This document shows positions 53,115 through 61,562 of a DNA stretch of 64,000 nt, one piece after another. The DNA comes from Methanobacterium sp. Maddingley MBC34 (GTDB taxonomy: Archaea; Methanobacteriota; Methanobacteria; Methanobacteriales; Methanobacteriaceae), in NCBI GenBank assembly GCA_000309865.1, contig AMGN01000016.1, positions 62,001 through 126,000 on the forward strand. The letters run 5' to 3'. The translations under genes were made by a program, and so were the position numbers. Position 1 is the stretch's first letter; every line of letters begins with the position of its first letter. The notes under the pieces are model-generated. The model searched no databases. It worked only from the letters and a program-made list of their open reading frames with translations, and had not been told where the DNA came from.

Positions 53115-53540
53115 ATGATATTAAAACTGATCCGTGAAATGACAGGGAAGGAACTCGTTCTGAAATTCAAGGAAAAATACGGGTCAGTGGACACCTTAAA
53201 AAGACTCATAAAAAATGACCCGGAAAATGTCCTGTACCCATTAGATCTTGAGGATTGGTTGTACCATCTGGAACACCCCGAAGCCATGGTACCTGAATCA
53301 GAAACCATATTTCTCCAGGATCTTAAAATTGACATGTCCGATCTAAAATTACTGGATGTCATAAAAAATAAACATCCAACCTCAATAAGAAACTTATCGT
53401 ATATCCTGGAGAAGGATTTGAAAACAATCCAGCCCAAGGTGCACAAATTAGCAAAGGAGGGTCTTCTTAAATTAGAACCTGGACCCAAGAATGCTAAAAA
53501 ACCAGTAGTGAATTTTAATAAAATTGAGATTGAAATTTAG
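53115..53540 (+). CDS. Winged-helix DNA-binding protein (HVO_A0114-like)
   Basis: 141 residues. The N-terminal half is helical; the C-terminal half is a MarR-like winged helix (LLDVIKNKHPTSIRNLSYILEKDLKTIQPKVHKLAKEGLLKLEPG), closing KKPVVNFNKIEIEI, a pattern of archaeal HVO_A0114-type regulators often paired with toxin-like proteins. AAGGAG lies eight bases upstream of the ATG. It may autoregulate the two-gene unit. Confidence 0.78.
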   Translation: MILKLIREMTGKELVLKFKEKYGSVDTLKRLIKNDPENVLYPLDLEDWLYHLEHPEAMVPESETIFLQDLKIDMSDLKLLDVIKNKHPTSIRNLSYILEKDLKTIQPKVHKLAKEGLLKLEPGPKNAKKPVVNFNKIEIEI

Positions 53541-53608
53541 GGAGTTTTTTATAATTACACTTCTTTATCTCCGGGTTACATGGTATGATTTAATGATTGA
53601 TTTAAAAT

Positions 53609-54010
53609 TTACAATAGTTTAACTGTATACCCTGTGTTTTTGAGTCTCTTATCCAGAGTGAGAAGGGGTACATTTTCCCTTTTTGATGCAGCCAGGAATA
53701 ATGAATCATAGAAACTGATTTTTTCTTCTAAAGCTATATTAAATGATTCTTCCATGATTTCAGTGGTGGGGATGACCTCACAGCTGGTATCAATAAATTC
53801 CATACTCATTTCCAGTGCCTTGGTGATTATCTCCTGGTCTTCATCAAACAGGGTCACTCTCTTCCATGCAACATTGGCCACTTCTGCCCTGGCCAAGTCC
53901 ACTGTAATTAGTTGACTGTCCTTAACTGCCATGGCAGCTTTCATAGAGGATTGTTCACGGAAAAAGATGGCAGCAATGATTGATGAGTCTAAAACGTATT
54001 TATTGGGCAT
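53609..54010 (-). CDS. vapC: PIN-domain toxin VapC
   Basis: 133 residues. The PIN acidic residues are Asp8 (YVLDSSIIAAIF), Glu43 (RAEVANVAW), Asp102 (KISFYDSLFLAASK) and Asp120 (LTLDKRLK), all conserved. VapC is an Mg-dependent RNase. The antitoxin gene lies 115 bases upstream on the same strand; usually these genes overlap, so the gap is unusual and is made mostly of a duplicated 26-bp sequence. Confidence 0.9.
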   Translation of the reverse strand: MPNKYVLDSSIIAAIFFREQSSMKAAMAVKDSQLITVDLARAEVANVAWKRVTLFDEDQEIITKALEMSMEFIDTSCEVIPTTEIMEESFNIALEEKISFYDSLFLAASKRENVPLLTLDKRLKNTGYTVKLL

Positions 54011-54046
54011 TTACTCCTCTCAATGATAATTTACTAAACAATAATA

Positions 54047-54111
54047 AACTTGGCATCTCTTACTGATAATTAACTAACGATATTTAACTTGGCATCTCTT
54101 ACTGATAATTA
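54047..54111. repeat. 26-bp direct repeat between vapB and vapC
   Basis: AACTTGGCATCTCTTACTGA... (26 bases) occurs perfectly at 54047-54072 and 54086-54111, a period of 39 bases. It accounts for most of the gap between the two genes. Confidence 0.88.
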
Positions 54112-54125
54112 CTAATGATGATTAA

Positions 54126-54350
54126 CTAATGGCCATCCCTATCTTCCCTGATGAGTGCTGCTGATTCAACATTCTTCATATTACTTCTTAAAGTTTCAGC
54201 ATCCTCCAGGAGCTTTTTCTTGCTTTTTTCCTGGATTAATTTCAGGGTGAGTTGTCGTATTTCTTCCTGCCAGTTCACATCATCCATTTCATCCATGATT
54301 TCCCGGAACTTAACTGGTATACGAATACTGTATACAGATTTTGCAGACAT
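54126..54350 (-). CDS. vapB: VapB-like antitoxin
   Basis: 74 residues. The N-terminus SVYSIRIPVKFREIMDEMDDVNWQEEIRQL looks like a ribbon-helix-helix or AbrB-like DNA-binding segment; the rest is charged helix that would wrap the toxin. It is placed upstream of vapC. A TATA-like TATATA lies directly upstream, so it may be leaderless. Confidence 0.72.
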   Translation of the reverse strand: MSAKSVYSIRIPVKFREIMDEMDDVNWQEEIRQLTLKLIQEKSKKKLLEDAETLRSNMKNVESAALIREDRDGH

Positions 54351-54490
54351 GTTTGTATATATTCATAATTGATGCACTAATACATTTTGTTTATTAATTA
54401 ATTTTATATAAGTAATATTTATTGTTATTTAACTTAAAATAAACAGTTCTTGGAGGAGAATGGAAGTAAAAGAATAGAGTGGGAAAAAAT

Positions 54491-54535
54491 ATGAATTCTA
54501 ATTTTCAATCCTAGATGAATTCTAATTTTCAATCC
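54491..54535. repeat. Duplicated 3' end of the MFS gene (21 bp, period 24)
   Basis: ATGAATTCTAATTTTCAATCC occurs at 54491-54511 and 54515-54535. The second copy includes the MFS stop codon, so the gene's 3' end has been duplicated. Confidence 0.8.
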
Positions 54536-56109
54536 ATAGGTGGCGGTTTAATGAAAAGGGATAGTAAAAACCCTACAAACAGCAGAATAGCTGTTGATAA
54601 GAATGCAAACTGCATTCCCCTGGCCCCAGAATACAGGGTAAGACTGAGAAGGTTATGATCTTCGGAAATTGTGGCAATATTAGGATGTATAACCTGATCC
54701 ACCCATGAATAGATGTCATGATTTAGAGCCATTTGGTTCTGATACTGAGGATATTCAACTGGAAGTGAATGGACCACGCTGAAGTACACTGCTATGAAGA
54801 AGATGAGTCCAATCACAACAGTTCCAATGGAAGAACCCACATTGTTAAAGGTGCTGAGTATTCCAGAGCCATCTGCATACTGGGTTTCTTTTAAACTGGA
54901 GAGAATAATGTTATTGAGATGGGGGAGTGCCAATCCCAGACCGGAACCTAAAATGAACAGGCCAGGGATGAGGTGGTACATGGTTAGATCCAGGTAATTG
55001 ATGAATGCAGTATACAGCATTAAAATTGCAATAATGGAAACCAGGAATCCCAGTGATACCAGATGATTATGTTTAATATATTTTGTGAGTTTACTTCCGC
55101 TGAGTGAGAAAATCAAAGCACCCAGGGGTGATGCCAGGAGTATTAACCCAGTTACAAGAGCATTAGCTTCCCACCGGGTTTGTACATAGAGTGGTACCAG
55201 ATAAAATACTCCGGCTTGAATTAAGGACATGATCAACACGGCAACTATCCCCAGAGTGAATGGGCGGCTCTTTAAAATACGAATATTCATGAATGGTTTC
55301 TTATCCTGCCTGATCAGCCTTCTCTGATAGAAGAAGAATATAACCAGGAGCAGGACTCCAGTTATGATCATGGCCATGGCCACTGCAAACCCTGCCGGGT
55401 TTATGATTGTCCCTGAGTAATTAAGCCAGGAAGAAGGTGTGTTTAACTGCAGAACACCGATGATAATTATGAAGATTCCTGCTGCAGAGAGTATGGCTCC
55501 TTTGAGGTTAATATCCGACCAACCGAGTGGGTGTTCTGATTCAACAAGACTTTTAGAGAACAGGAGTATGAAGAGGACCACTATGGCTTCCAATCCAAAT
55601 CCCCATCTCCAGGAGTAGAATGTAGTAAGGAAACCTCCCAGTAAAGGCCCTATTGCAACGGAAACCGTGAATACAGTTGCGGTGAATCCCAGGGCGAAGG
55701 TTCGTTTACTGCCAGAGTAGGTGGAGGTGACTATTGCTGATGTGGCTGGCAGCATCATTGCCGCTCCAAATCCTTCAATCACTGACCATCCCACCAGTAG
55801 CATGGTGCTGTTGGTACTGGTTGCAGCGATTAAGGTACCGATTCCATAGATGATGGCCCCGGTGAGGAATGTTTTTTTCCGGCCAATTACATCCTGTAAC
55901 TTAGCACCGAAGAGGACAAAACAACCCATTACCAGAGTATAAATGGCTATTATTGACTGCACATGGCCCAGGGTGGTGTTTAAGTCCTTCACCAGGTACA
56001 TCATGGCCACGTTCATAAAGGTGCTATCCAATCCTATGATGAATAAGGATAAAGAAACAACAAAAAGGACAGTCCAACCAGATTTCAGTTTACTTTCCAT
56101 GAAAATCAT
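54529..56109 (-). CDS. MFS transporter (DHA2/EmrB-like, 14 helices)
   Basis: 526 residues with about fourteen membrane segments. Signature motifs are FIIGLDSTFMNVAMMYLVKDLNTTLG near the first helix, QDVIGRKKTFLTG (motif A) and WSVIEGFGAAMMLPATSAIV (motif C-like). DHA2 members export drugs or toxic compounds using the proton gradient. ATG 56109 is the frame start; ATG 56100 (MESKLKSGW) is equally likely. A decayed copy of part of this gene lies 250 bases upstream, at 56366-56484. Confidence 0.9.
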   Translation of the reverse strand: MIFMESKLKSGWTVLFVVSLSLFIIGLDSTFMNVAMMYLVKDLNTTLGHVQSIIAIYTLVMGCFVLFGAKLQDVIGRKKTFLTGAIIYGIGTLIAATSTNSTMLLVGWSVIEGFGAAMMLPATSAIVTSTYSGSKRTFALGFTATVFTVSVAIGPLLGGFLTTFYSWRWGFGLEAIVVLFILLFSKSLVESEHPLGWSDINLKGAILSAAGIFIIIIGVLQLNTPSSWLNYSGTIINPAGFAVAMAMIITGVLLLVIFFFYQRRLIRQDKKPFMNIRILKSRPFTLGIVAVLIMSLIQAGVFYLVPLYVQTRWEANALVTGLILLASPLGALIFSLSGSKLTKYIKHNHLVSLGFLVSIIAILMLYTAFINYLDLTMYHLIPGLFILGSGLGLALPHLNNIILSSLKETQYADGSGILSTFNNVGSSIGTVVIGLIFFIAVYFSVVHSLPVEYPQYQNQMALNHDIYSWVDQVIHPNIATISEDHNLLSLTLYSGARGMQFAFLSTAILLFVGFLLSLFIKPPPMD

Positions 56110-56365
56110 ACCCTGCCTGAAATATTAAAACCTGATCTGTTGATCAGATCTCTTTATATCACCATCATGAGATTGATTTTAACCATAATTAAGTGCATAC
56201 TAATCATTGAACTTTTCAGAATCTATTAACCAATAATACAAGGTTATACATAATAGTTTCCTTTAGAGGAATGATAATAAACTTTTCCTATGAAGATACA
56301 GACTTGTTTTTCACTCACTGATTTTTTTTTGAATATGCAGGACATGTGGGAAACTTAAAATAAAA

Positions 56366-56484
56366 CAGCTATGAAGAAGAACAGCCCAATTAGAACATTT
56401 ACAATTAAAGAACCAATTTATTAAATGTACTGAATATTCCAGAGCCATCTAGAAATTCTGATTCTTTTAAACTGGATAAAACTA
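56366..56484 (-). pseudogene. Decayed fragment of an MFS transporter gene
   Basis: About 115 bases align with 54791-54907 within the intact MFS gene (shared blocks GCTATGAAGAAGA, CTGA(A/G)TATTCCAGAGCCATCT and TCTTTTAAACTGGA). The rest of the gene is absent and the frame is broken. It is a leftover of a second transporter copy, now at the edge of the toxin debris. Confidence 0.75.
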
Positions 56485-56496
56485 AAAATTATGATC

Positions 56497-56760
56497 ATAA
56501 ATTATCTTTATGTAAATCTTCGGCGGATTTCAATAGATTTTTAGCCCGATCCATGTCTATGTCAACCATATCCGTTCACCTTGACTCGACAACTCTATTT
56601 CAAGTTCCTTTATTATTTCGTTAATGATTTCCAGTTGTATTTCCTTTTTTGGAATAGTTATACCATTTCTGACAATTGATTGAACTTCTCAGTGGAGAAT
56701 ATCTCATTGAAATAATGGTAAGGTTTTTAGATAACAATCAAATTGCCAAGTTAGTTATGA
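56497..56760 (-). pseudogene. Probable decayed small genes
   Basis: Two short reading frames on the minus strand overlap in ATGG style. One reads VQSIVRNGITIPKKEIQLEI... and stops near 56569. The second begins with ATG 56571, after GGTGA, as MVDIDMDRAKNLLKSAEDLH and stops after 24 codons. The second is like the beginning of a HEPN or antitoxin protein. Neither is complete. They look like a truncated toxin-antitoxin pair, but family assignment is not secure. Confidence 0.35.
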
Positions 56761-56836
56761 TCCTACATTTTTCATTGAAAAAACTATTTATCATATTATG
56801 AACTATTTTATTAATAATTATTTGGAAGGTTTTTGT

Positions 56837-57286
56837 ATGCAAATAAAGGGTCATCATTTTATAGATGCTTCAATATTCGCCAGTGTCGTATTTGAAGATA
56901 TTTATCAGCGCGAATGTTTGAGATATTTAAATAGAGTTTCTAAAATTTATAAAGGAAGCACCAGTCTATTTGCCCTTGGAGAACTTTACTTATCATTCCT
57001 TAAAAATATAAATAACAATACACAACGTGCAAATTCTTTTTTTAACATAACCGGATTAATTGAAAATCTTTATTTAGAATATGTTACTCTAGATATTTCT
57101 TATTATTTGGAATGTGTCGGAAAAATCAATTACACCGACCCTAGACTTGATATTACCGATACTAAACTGCTTGCCGAAGCTTTAGGTCATGGGGTTGACA
57201 CTTTTGTCACAACTGACAATAAGATATTGAGTAGTCGAAAAATAAACGATTTAGTGGATGTTAAACATCCTGAAGATCTTATCTAG
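56837..57286 (+). CDS. PIN-domain protein (stand-alone VapC-like)
   Basis: 149 residues, very AT-rich. PIN acidic positions: Asp10 (HHFIDASIFASVVF), Glu49 (ALGELYLSF), Asp108 (DTKLLAEALGHG) and Asp127 (FVTTDNKIL). ATG 56837 follows GGAAGG by seven bases; the frame is open 13 codons further. There is no antitoxin on the same strand; a short antitoxin-like gene lies convergently 32 bases downstream. A decayed copy of this gene is found at 58938-59166. Confidence 0.82.
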   Translation: MQIKGHHFIDASIFASVVFEDIYQRECLRYLNRVSKIYKGSTSLFALGELYLSFLKNINNNTQRANSFFNITGLIENLYLEYVTLDISYYLECVGKINYTDPRLDITDTKLLAEALGHGVDTFVTTDNKILSSRKINDLVDVKHPEDLI

Positions 57287-57318
57287 GAATTAATGAATTA
57301 TAATTTTAAAATAGAAAT

Positions 57319-57480
57319 TTATTTAGAATAGATTTCCTTCCTTAAATCCCTTATAATTTCTGCTCCGGATTTATTCCGTGCTTCCGGCCTTAAAAACTTT
57401 TTATCAAGCGTGTATTTAAGTCCCAGCTTCTTTCGTAATTTTCTAATCTCCTCATCCATGATGGTTTCTATGTTACTCAT
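57319..57480 (-). CDS. Short antitoxin-like protein (53 aa)
   Basis: Begins MSNIETIMDEEIRKLRKKLGLKY and ends KSGAEIIRDLRKEIYSK, an almost entirely charged helical protein, as in VapB-type antitoxin tails. ATG 57480 has a TATA-like TTTATATATTT about 40 bases upstream, suggesting a leaderless message; a TTG at 57507 also opens the frame. It faces the PIN gene tail to tail, which is not the usual toxin-antitoxin order. Confidence 0.5.
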   Translation of the reverse strand: MSNIETIMDEEIRKLRKKLGLKYTLDKKFLRPEARNKSGAEIIRDLRKEIYSK

Positions 57481-57537
57481 TATATAAAAATTATAAGCAC
57501 AATGCAAATATATAAACCTTCAGTGGATTTCAATAGC

Positions 57538-57845
57538 CTATACACCTTCAAGGAGTATGATCCTATCCTGGATCCTCTTCTTCATATCACAAAGGGAAGC
57601 CCACTTTAATAAAGTCTATGTTATCTCCAACTTCACCTTTATCAAATTTCAGAATAAAATCAGCAGAATTCATGGCATATTCATCCTCAAAAGATCTTAT
57701 TTGAGCTTCAATTTCTTTAAGGTCTTCTGCAAGCTTATCCTTTTTGTAACGGGTTAATTTATCAATTGTGAGAAGGAATACCTCATCTTCCCCTCCTAAT
57801 TTTGCCAGTTTTCGGGATTTTTATTTTATTAACGACATCAGCCAT
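57538..57845 (-). pseudogene. Antitoxin-like gene with two frameshifts
   Basis: Reading across two frames gives MADVVNKI..., then SRKLAKLGGEDEVFLLTIDKL ... EDEYAMNSADFILKFDKGEVGDNIDFI, then KWASLCDMKKRIQDRIILLE. The first shift is in an A-run near 57820, the second near 57604 (AAAGTGG for AAATGG). The protein follows the plan of the intact gene at 49888-50175 (KY.M.S..F...F..G...D..DF..W). No partner toxin is adjacent. Confidence 0.75.
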
Positions 57846-58046
57846 CAAAATCACTAGATACTATTTTAATATATGATATTTAATAAAATTTGTCAAATGA
57901 CTGCCTGAAAAATTAATCTTATAAAAAAAAATATAAAACTTCCTGTAAATTGATCAAAAATTAAATAAAGATTAAAAGTAGAAGTGATAAATGAATGAAC
58001 TTACCTAACTAGATTAATAGAAGAAGATTAAAGAGGTTCAATTATT

Positions 58047-58919
58047 ATGAAAGGAATTATCTTAGCCGGAGGTTCCGGCACCAGACTTTACCCCATAACC
58101 AAGGCAGTTTCCAAACAGTTACTGCCAATCTACGATAAACCCATGATCTACTATCCCCTGTCAGTGCTCATGCTTGCCGGTATAAGGGAGATACTAATCA
58201 TATCCACACCACGGGACCTGCCACAGTATCAGGACCTTCTGGGTGACGGAAACCAGCTGGGATTATCATTTTCCTACGCTGTACAGGAAGAACCAAGGGG
58301 CCTGGCAGAAGCATTCATAGTAGGGGAAAAATTCATTGCCGGTGATAATGTTGCCCTGGTCCTGGGTGATAACATCTTCCACGGCCACCGGTTCAGTGAA
58401 ATACTCGAAAGAGCCGCATCCTTAAAGGAAGGTGCCACCGTATTCGGCTACTACGTCCGGGACCCCAAAGCCTTTGGAGTGGTGGAATTCGATGATAAGG
58501 GTAATGTTCTGTCATTGGAAGAGAAGCCTGAGCATCCCAAGTCCAACTACGCCATACCAGGACTCTACTTCTATGATAACAGCGTGGTGGATATAGCCAA
58601 AAACGTCAAACCATCAGACCGGGGAGAACTGGAGATAACCTCAGTTAACGAGGAATACCTTAAAAGGAAACAGTTGAAGGTGGAATTACTGGGAAGGGGA
58701 ATGGCCTGGCTGGACACCGGAACACACAACGGACTCCTGGAAGCCAGTAACTATATTGAAGCACTTCAGAAGAGGCAGGGATTCTTCGTGGCCTGTCTGG
58801 AGGAGATTGCATATAACAATGGATGGATAGATGAAGAAACTGTCCTGAAGCTGGCTGAAACACTTAAAAAGACAGAGTACGGTGAGTATCTGGTTGAATT
58901 GATTAAGGGTGAGTTTTGA
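58047..58919 (+). CDS. rfbA: Glucose-1-phosphate thymidylyltransferase
   Basis: 290 residues. RfbA/RmlA makes dTDP-glucose from dTTP and glucose 1-phosphate. Motifs: GIILAGGSGTRLYPITKAVSKQLLPIYDKPMIYYPLS, LVLGDNIFHG, VEFDDKGNVLSLEEKP and WLDTGTHNGLLEAS. The length is typical. GAGGT lies nine bases before the ATG. Codon use looks like the genome core, unlike the more AT-rich genes downstream. It probably has its own promoter; rfbB, rfbC and rfbD are not here. Confidence 0.95.
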   Translation: MKGIILAGGSGTRLYPITKAVSKQLLPIYDKPMIYYPLSVLMLAGIREILIISTPRDLPQYQDLLGDGNQLGLSFSYAVQEEPRGLAEAFIVGEKFIAGDNVALVLGDNIFHGHRFSEILERAASLKEGATVFGYYVRDPKAFGVVEFDDKGNVLSLEEKPEHPKSNYAIPGLYFYDNSVVDIAKNVKPSDRGELEITSVNEEYLKRKQLKVELLGRGMAWLDTGTHNGLLEASNYIEALQKRQGFFVACLEEIAYNNGWIDEETVLKLAETLKKTEYGEYLVELIKGEF

Positions 58920-58937
58920 GTTTTTTGCATCTTCAAA

Positions 58938-59166
58938 TTACTTGACAAGTCTTCCGGGAAAATATAAATAATACCAACAGAATCTTTTTTAATATTAACT
59001 GGACTAATTTGAAATCTTTAAGCGATACGTACTCTGGATATTTTGTATGACTCCCATGCCCAAAAAAATCAATACTACAAACCCTAAACTTAATATTAAG
59101 AATAATAAACTTCTTGGAGAAGCTTTGATTTAAGGCGTTAACACTTCGTCACAATTTAAAATAAGA
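58938..59166 (+). pseudogene. Decayed copy of the PIN-domain gene
   Basis: About 220 bases resemble 56985-57225 of the PIN gene: AAAATATAAATAA, TTTTTTTAA(T/C)AT(T/A)A(A/C), CAAAAAAATCAAT, ACCCTAAACTTAATATTA and AGAAGCTTT with GTTAACACTTCGTCACAA. The frame is broken by stops and indels. It follows rfbA closely and ends before the promoter of rfbF. Confidence 0.75.
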
Positions 59167-59320
59167 TTATGGATACCAAAAAATATGAATTACACCAATA
59201 TTACTAAAAATCATCGAGTAAACAAAATATTCCACCTAAACTTGGGGGGGGATAAAATTAAATTAGGATTTAATAAATATTTAATATAAGAATTTGATTA
59301 AAATAAAAAGAAGGGAAAAC

Positions 59321-60115
59321 ATGGGTAACGAAATTCCAGTGGTAATTCTTTGTGGTGGTTTAGGGACGCGTATTAAAGAAGAAACTGAATATCAGCCAAA
59401 ACCAATGGTAAAAATTGGTAAAACCCCCATTCTTTGGCATATCATGAAAATATATTCTTTTTATGGATATAAAAAATTCATTCTTTGTTTAGGTTATAAA
59501 GGTAACATAATAAAAGATTATTTCCTAAACTACGAAATATTGAGTCATGATTTTACAATTGAATTAGGTAATCACCAGTCAATTAAGATGCATGGAAATG
59601 AGGATAAACATGATTGGCAAATTACTCTAGCAGATACTGGAGAGAATACATTAAAAGGCGGGCGTATAAAGAGAATAGAAAAATATGTGGATACTGAAAA
59701 TTTTATGCTAACATATGGGGATGGTTTAGCAAATATAAACATTGGGAAATTGATGTCATTCCATAAAGATCATGGGTGTATAGGAACAGTTACTGGAGTA
59801 AGGCCTCCTTCAAGATTTGGTGAAATGAAAATTAACAATAATCAGGTTGTTTCATTCACTGAAAAGCCACAAATATCAGAGGGAATAATAAATGGAGGCT
59901 ATTTTGTTTTTAACAAAGAAATTTTTGATTATCTTTCCCCGGATGAAAAATGCGACTTTGAAAATGGACCCCTCGAACAATTGGCCGAGGATAATGAACT
60001 AAGAGTATACCCCCTTAAGGGTGAATGGGCATGTATGGACACTTTTAGAGATATGCAATATCTTAACAATCTCTGGAAAGCAGGCAAATCATTTTGGAGA
60101 GTTTGGGATAAGTGA
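59321..60115 (+). CDS. rfbF: Glucose-1-phosphate cytidylyltransferase
   Basis: 264 residues. RfbF makes CDP-glucose, the first step to CDP-3,6-dideoxyhexoses. Motifs: VVILCGGLGTRIKEETEYQPKPMVKIG, TYGDGLANI, PPSRFGEM and GEWACMDTFRDMQYLN. The frame extends nine codons to 59294, but ATG 59321 has AAGGG five bases upstream. It is AT-rich. The next gene overlaps its stop, so rfbF starts an operon that runs to rfbH. Confidence 0.94.
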   Translation: MGNEIPVVILCGGLGTRIKEETEYQPKPMVKIGKTPILWHIMKIYSFYGYKKFILCLGYKGNIIKDYFLNYEILSHDFTIELGNHQSIKMHGNEDKHDWQITLADTGENTLKGGRIKRIEKYVDTENFMLTYGDGLANINIGKLMSFHKDHGCIGTVTGVRPPSRFGEMKINNNQVVSFTEKPQISEGIINGGYFVFNKEIFDYLSPDEKCDFENGPLEQLAEDNELRVYPLKGEWACMDTFRDMQYLNNLWKAGKSFWRVWDK

Positions 60116-61080
60116 AAATGATGCCTAATTACAATAGAAAAATTTTATTAACCGGGGCAAATGGGTTCATTGGTTACCATTTAACTCGAAGATTATTAAA
60201 TGAAGGTTATCAAATAGGGATAATTAAAAGAGAAAATTCAGATATGTGGAGAATAGAAGATGTTATTCACAAGTTAACAGTTTTTAGTGCTGATCTAGCA
60301 GACACTAAATCTGTTTTCAAAGTTTTTGTTGATTTTTCGCCAGATATTGTTATTCATCTGGCTGCCCATCACACTGTTGAACACCAACCCTCAGAAATTC
60401 CATTAATGGTCAATACTAATCTTACTGGAACATTAAATTTGCTGGAAGCATCAAAAAGTACCTCTGTTTATCTTTTTGTAAACACTAGCTCTTGTTTTGT
60501 CTATAAAGAAGATAATAATAAGTTAACAGAACAAAGCCCATTAAAACCACTTAACCTCTACGCGTTAACTAAATTACAGGCAGAACAGGCTTGCAATTTT
60601 TATAATGAAAAGTATGGTCTTAAAACTGTTACTTTAAGGCTTTTCCCACCATATGGTCCTGCAGATAATGAAAGAAAGCTAATACCTTTTGTTATAAATA
60701 GTTTTAATCTGGGAAATCCTCCAGAAATGACCAGTGGACTACAAAAATGGGATTTTATCTATGTTGAGGACGTAGTTGAAGCTTATATCAAACTAATTAA
60801 TTGTTCTGACTCGGTTCAATGTGAAATTTTCAATATTGGAACTGGGACCCCAGTAAGTGTCAGGGAAGTAGTAAAAAAAATAGAAAAATCACTTAAAACT
60901 ACATCTAAACCGATTTGGGGTGTAATTCCACACAGAAAAAATGAATCCTGGTTCAACAGTGCCGACATAAACAAAGCAAAAAAAATTTTAAATTGGGAGC
61001 CGAGAACTACATTGGAAGAAGGTCTTAAGTTAACAGTAGATTGGTATAAAACATTTGGATGGCTAAGAAAGAATGATTAG
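60112..61080 (+). CDS. NAD-dependent epimerase/reductase of the SDR family
   Basis: 322 residues of extended SDR fold. Nucleotide motif LLTGANGFIGYHL near 13-25, catalytic Ser/Tyr/Lys in NTSSCFVY and YALTKLQAE. Inside an rfbF-rfbG-rfbH cluster it may act on a CDP-sugar, for instance as a CDP-paratose/abequose synthase or C4 reductase; substrate is inferred from position. GTG 60112 overlaps the rfbF stop; ATG 60118 or 60121 are alternatives. It is as AT-rich as rfbF. Confidence 0.85.
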   Translation: MKMMPNYNRKILLTGANGFIGYHLTRRLLNEGYQIGIIKRENSDMWRIEDVIHKLTVFSADLADTKSVFKVFVDFSPDIVIHLAAHHTVEHQPSEIPLMVNTNLTGTLNLLEASKSTSVYLFVNTSSCFVYKEDNNKLTEQSPLKPLNLYALTKLQAEQACNFYNEKYGLKTVTLRLFPPYGPADNERKLIPFVINSFNLGNPPEMTSGLQKWDFIYVEDVVEAYIKLINCSDSVQCEIFNIGTGTPVSVREVVKKIEKSLKTTSKPIWGVIPHRKNESWFNSADINKAKKILNWEPRTTLEEGLKLTVDWYKTFGWLRKND

Positions 61081-61100
61081 TTTATTGGAGGATTCTGATA

Positions 61101-61562
61101 ATGAAAAAAAGGGGAATCGATGGTGTTTACATAAAGCCTTTGGACAAAATTCCTGATGAGAGAGGTTGCATTTTGCATATGCTCCGCAGGGATGACCCAT
61201 TATATGAAGAATTCGGTGAGATCTACTTCTCAGTGGTTTATCCCCAGGTTGTTAAAGGATGGCACCTCCATAAAAAGATGACTTTAAATTATGCGGTTAT
61301 TAGTGGAATGATCAAGCTGGTGCTCTTTGATAACAGAAATGAGTCCCCTACTAAGGGCAATCTTATGGAGCTATTTATTGGTGAAGATCATTATTGCCTA
61401 GTGAAAATCCCTCCCCTAATATGGAACGGGTTTAAAGGGATCGGAGAGAAAAAATCTATTGTGGCTAATTTAGGATCCATACCCCACGATCCTGAGGAAA
61501 TATTAAGGAAAGACCCTTTTAATAAGGATATTCCCTATGACTGGAAGATTAAATATGAATAA
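61101..61562 (+). CDS. Cupin sugar epimerase related to dTDP-4-dehydrorhamnose 3,5-epimerase
   Basis: 153 residues, shorter than RfbC (about 180). Cupin motif VVKGWHLHKKMTLNYAVISGMIKLVLFD and the closing PPLIWNGFKGIGEKKSIVAN fit the RmlC-like sugar epimerase group. In this cluster the substrate may be a CDP- rather than dTDP-sugar. GGAGG lies nine bases upstream. Its 3' end overlaps the rfbG start by 8 bases. Confidence 0.82.
   Translation: MKKRGIDGVYIKPLDKIPDERGCILHMLRRDDPLYEEFGEIYFSVVYPQVVKGWHLHKKMTLNYAVISGMIKLVLFDNRNESPTKGNLMELFIGEDHYCLVKIPPLIWNGFKGIGEKKSIVANLGSIPHDPEEILRKDPFNKDIPYDWKIKYE

Noticed and set aside
56497..56760. Intact HEPN or antitoxin gene on the minus strand
   Set aside because: Reading frames stop after 24 codons or lack a start; similarity to HEPN proteins is only a few residues, so I call it decayed sequence of uncertain family.
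57557..57757. Plus-strand hydrophobic ORF of 66 codons
   Set aside because: It lies opposite the doubly frameshifted antitoxin-like pseudogene, whose reconstructed protein explains the sequence far better.
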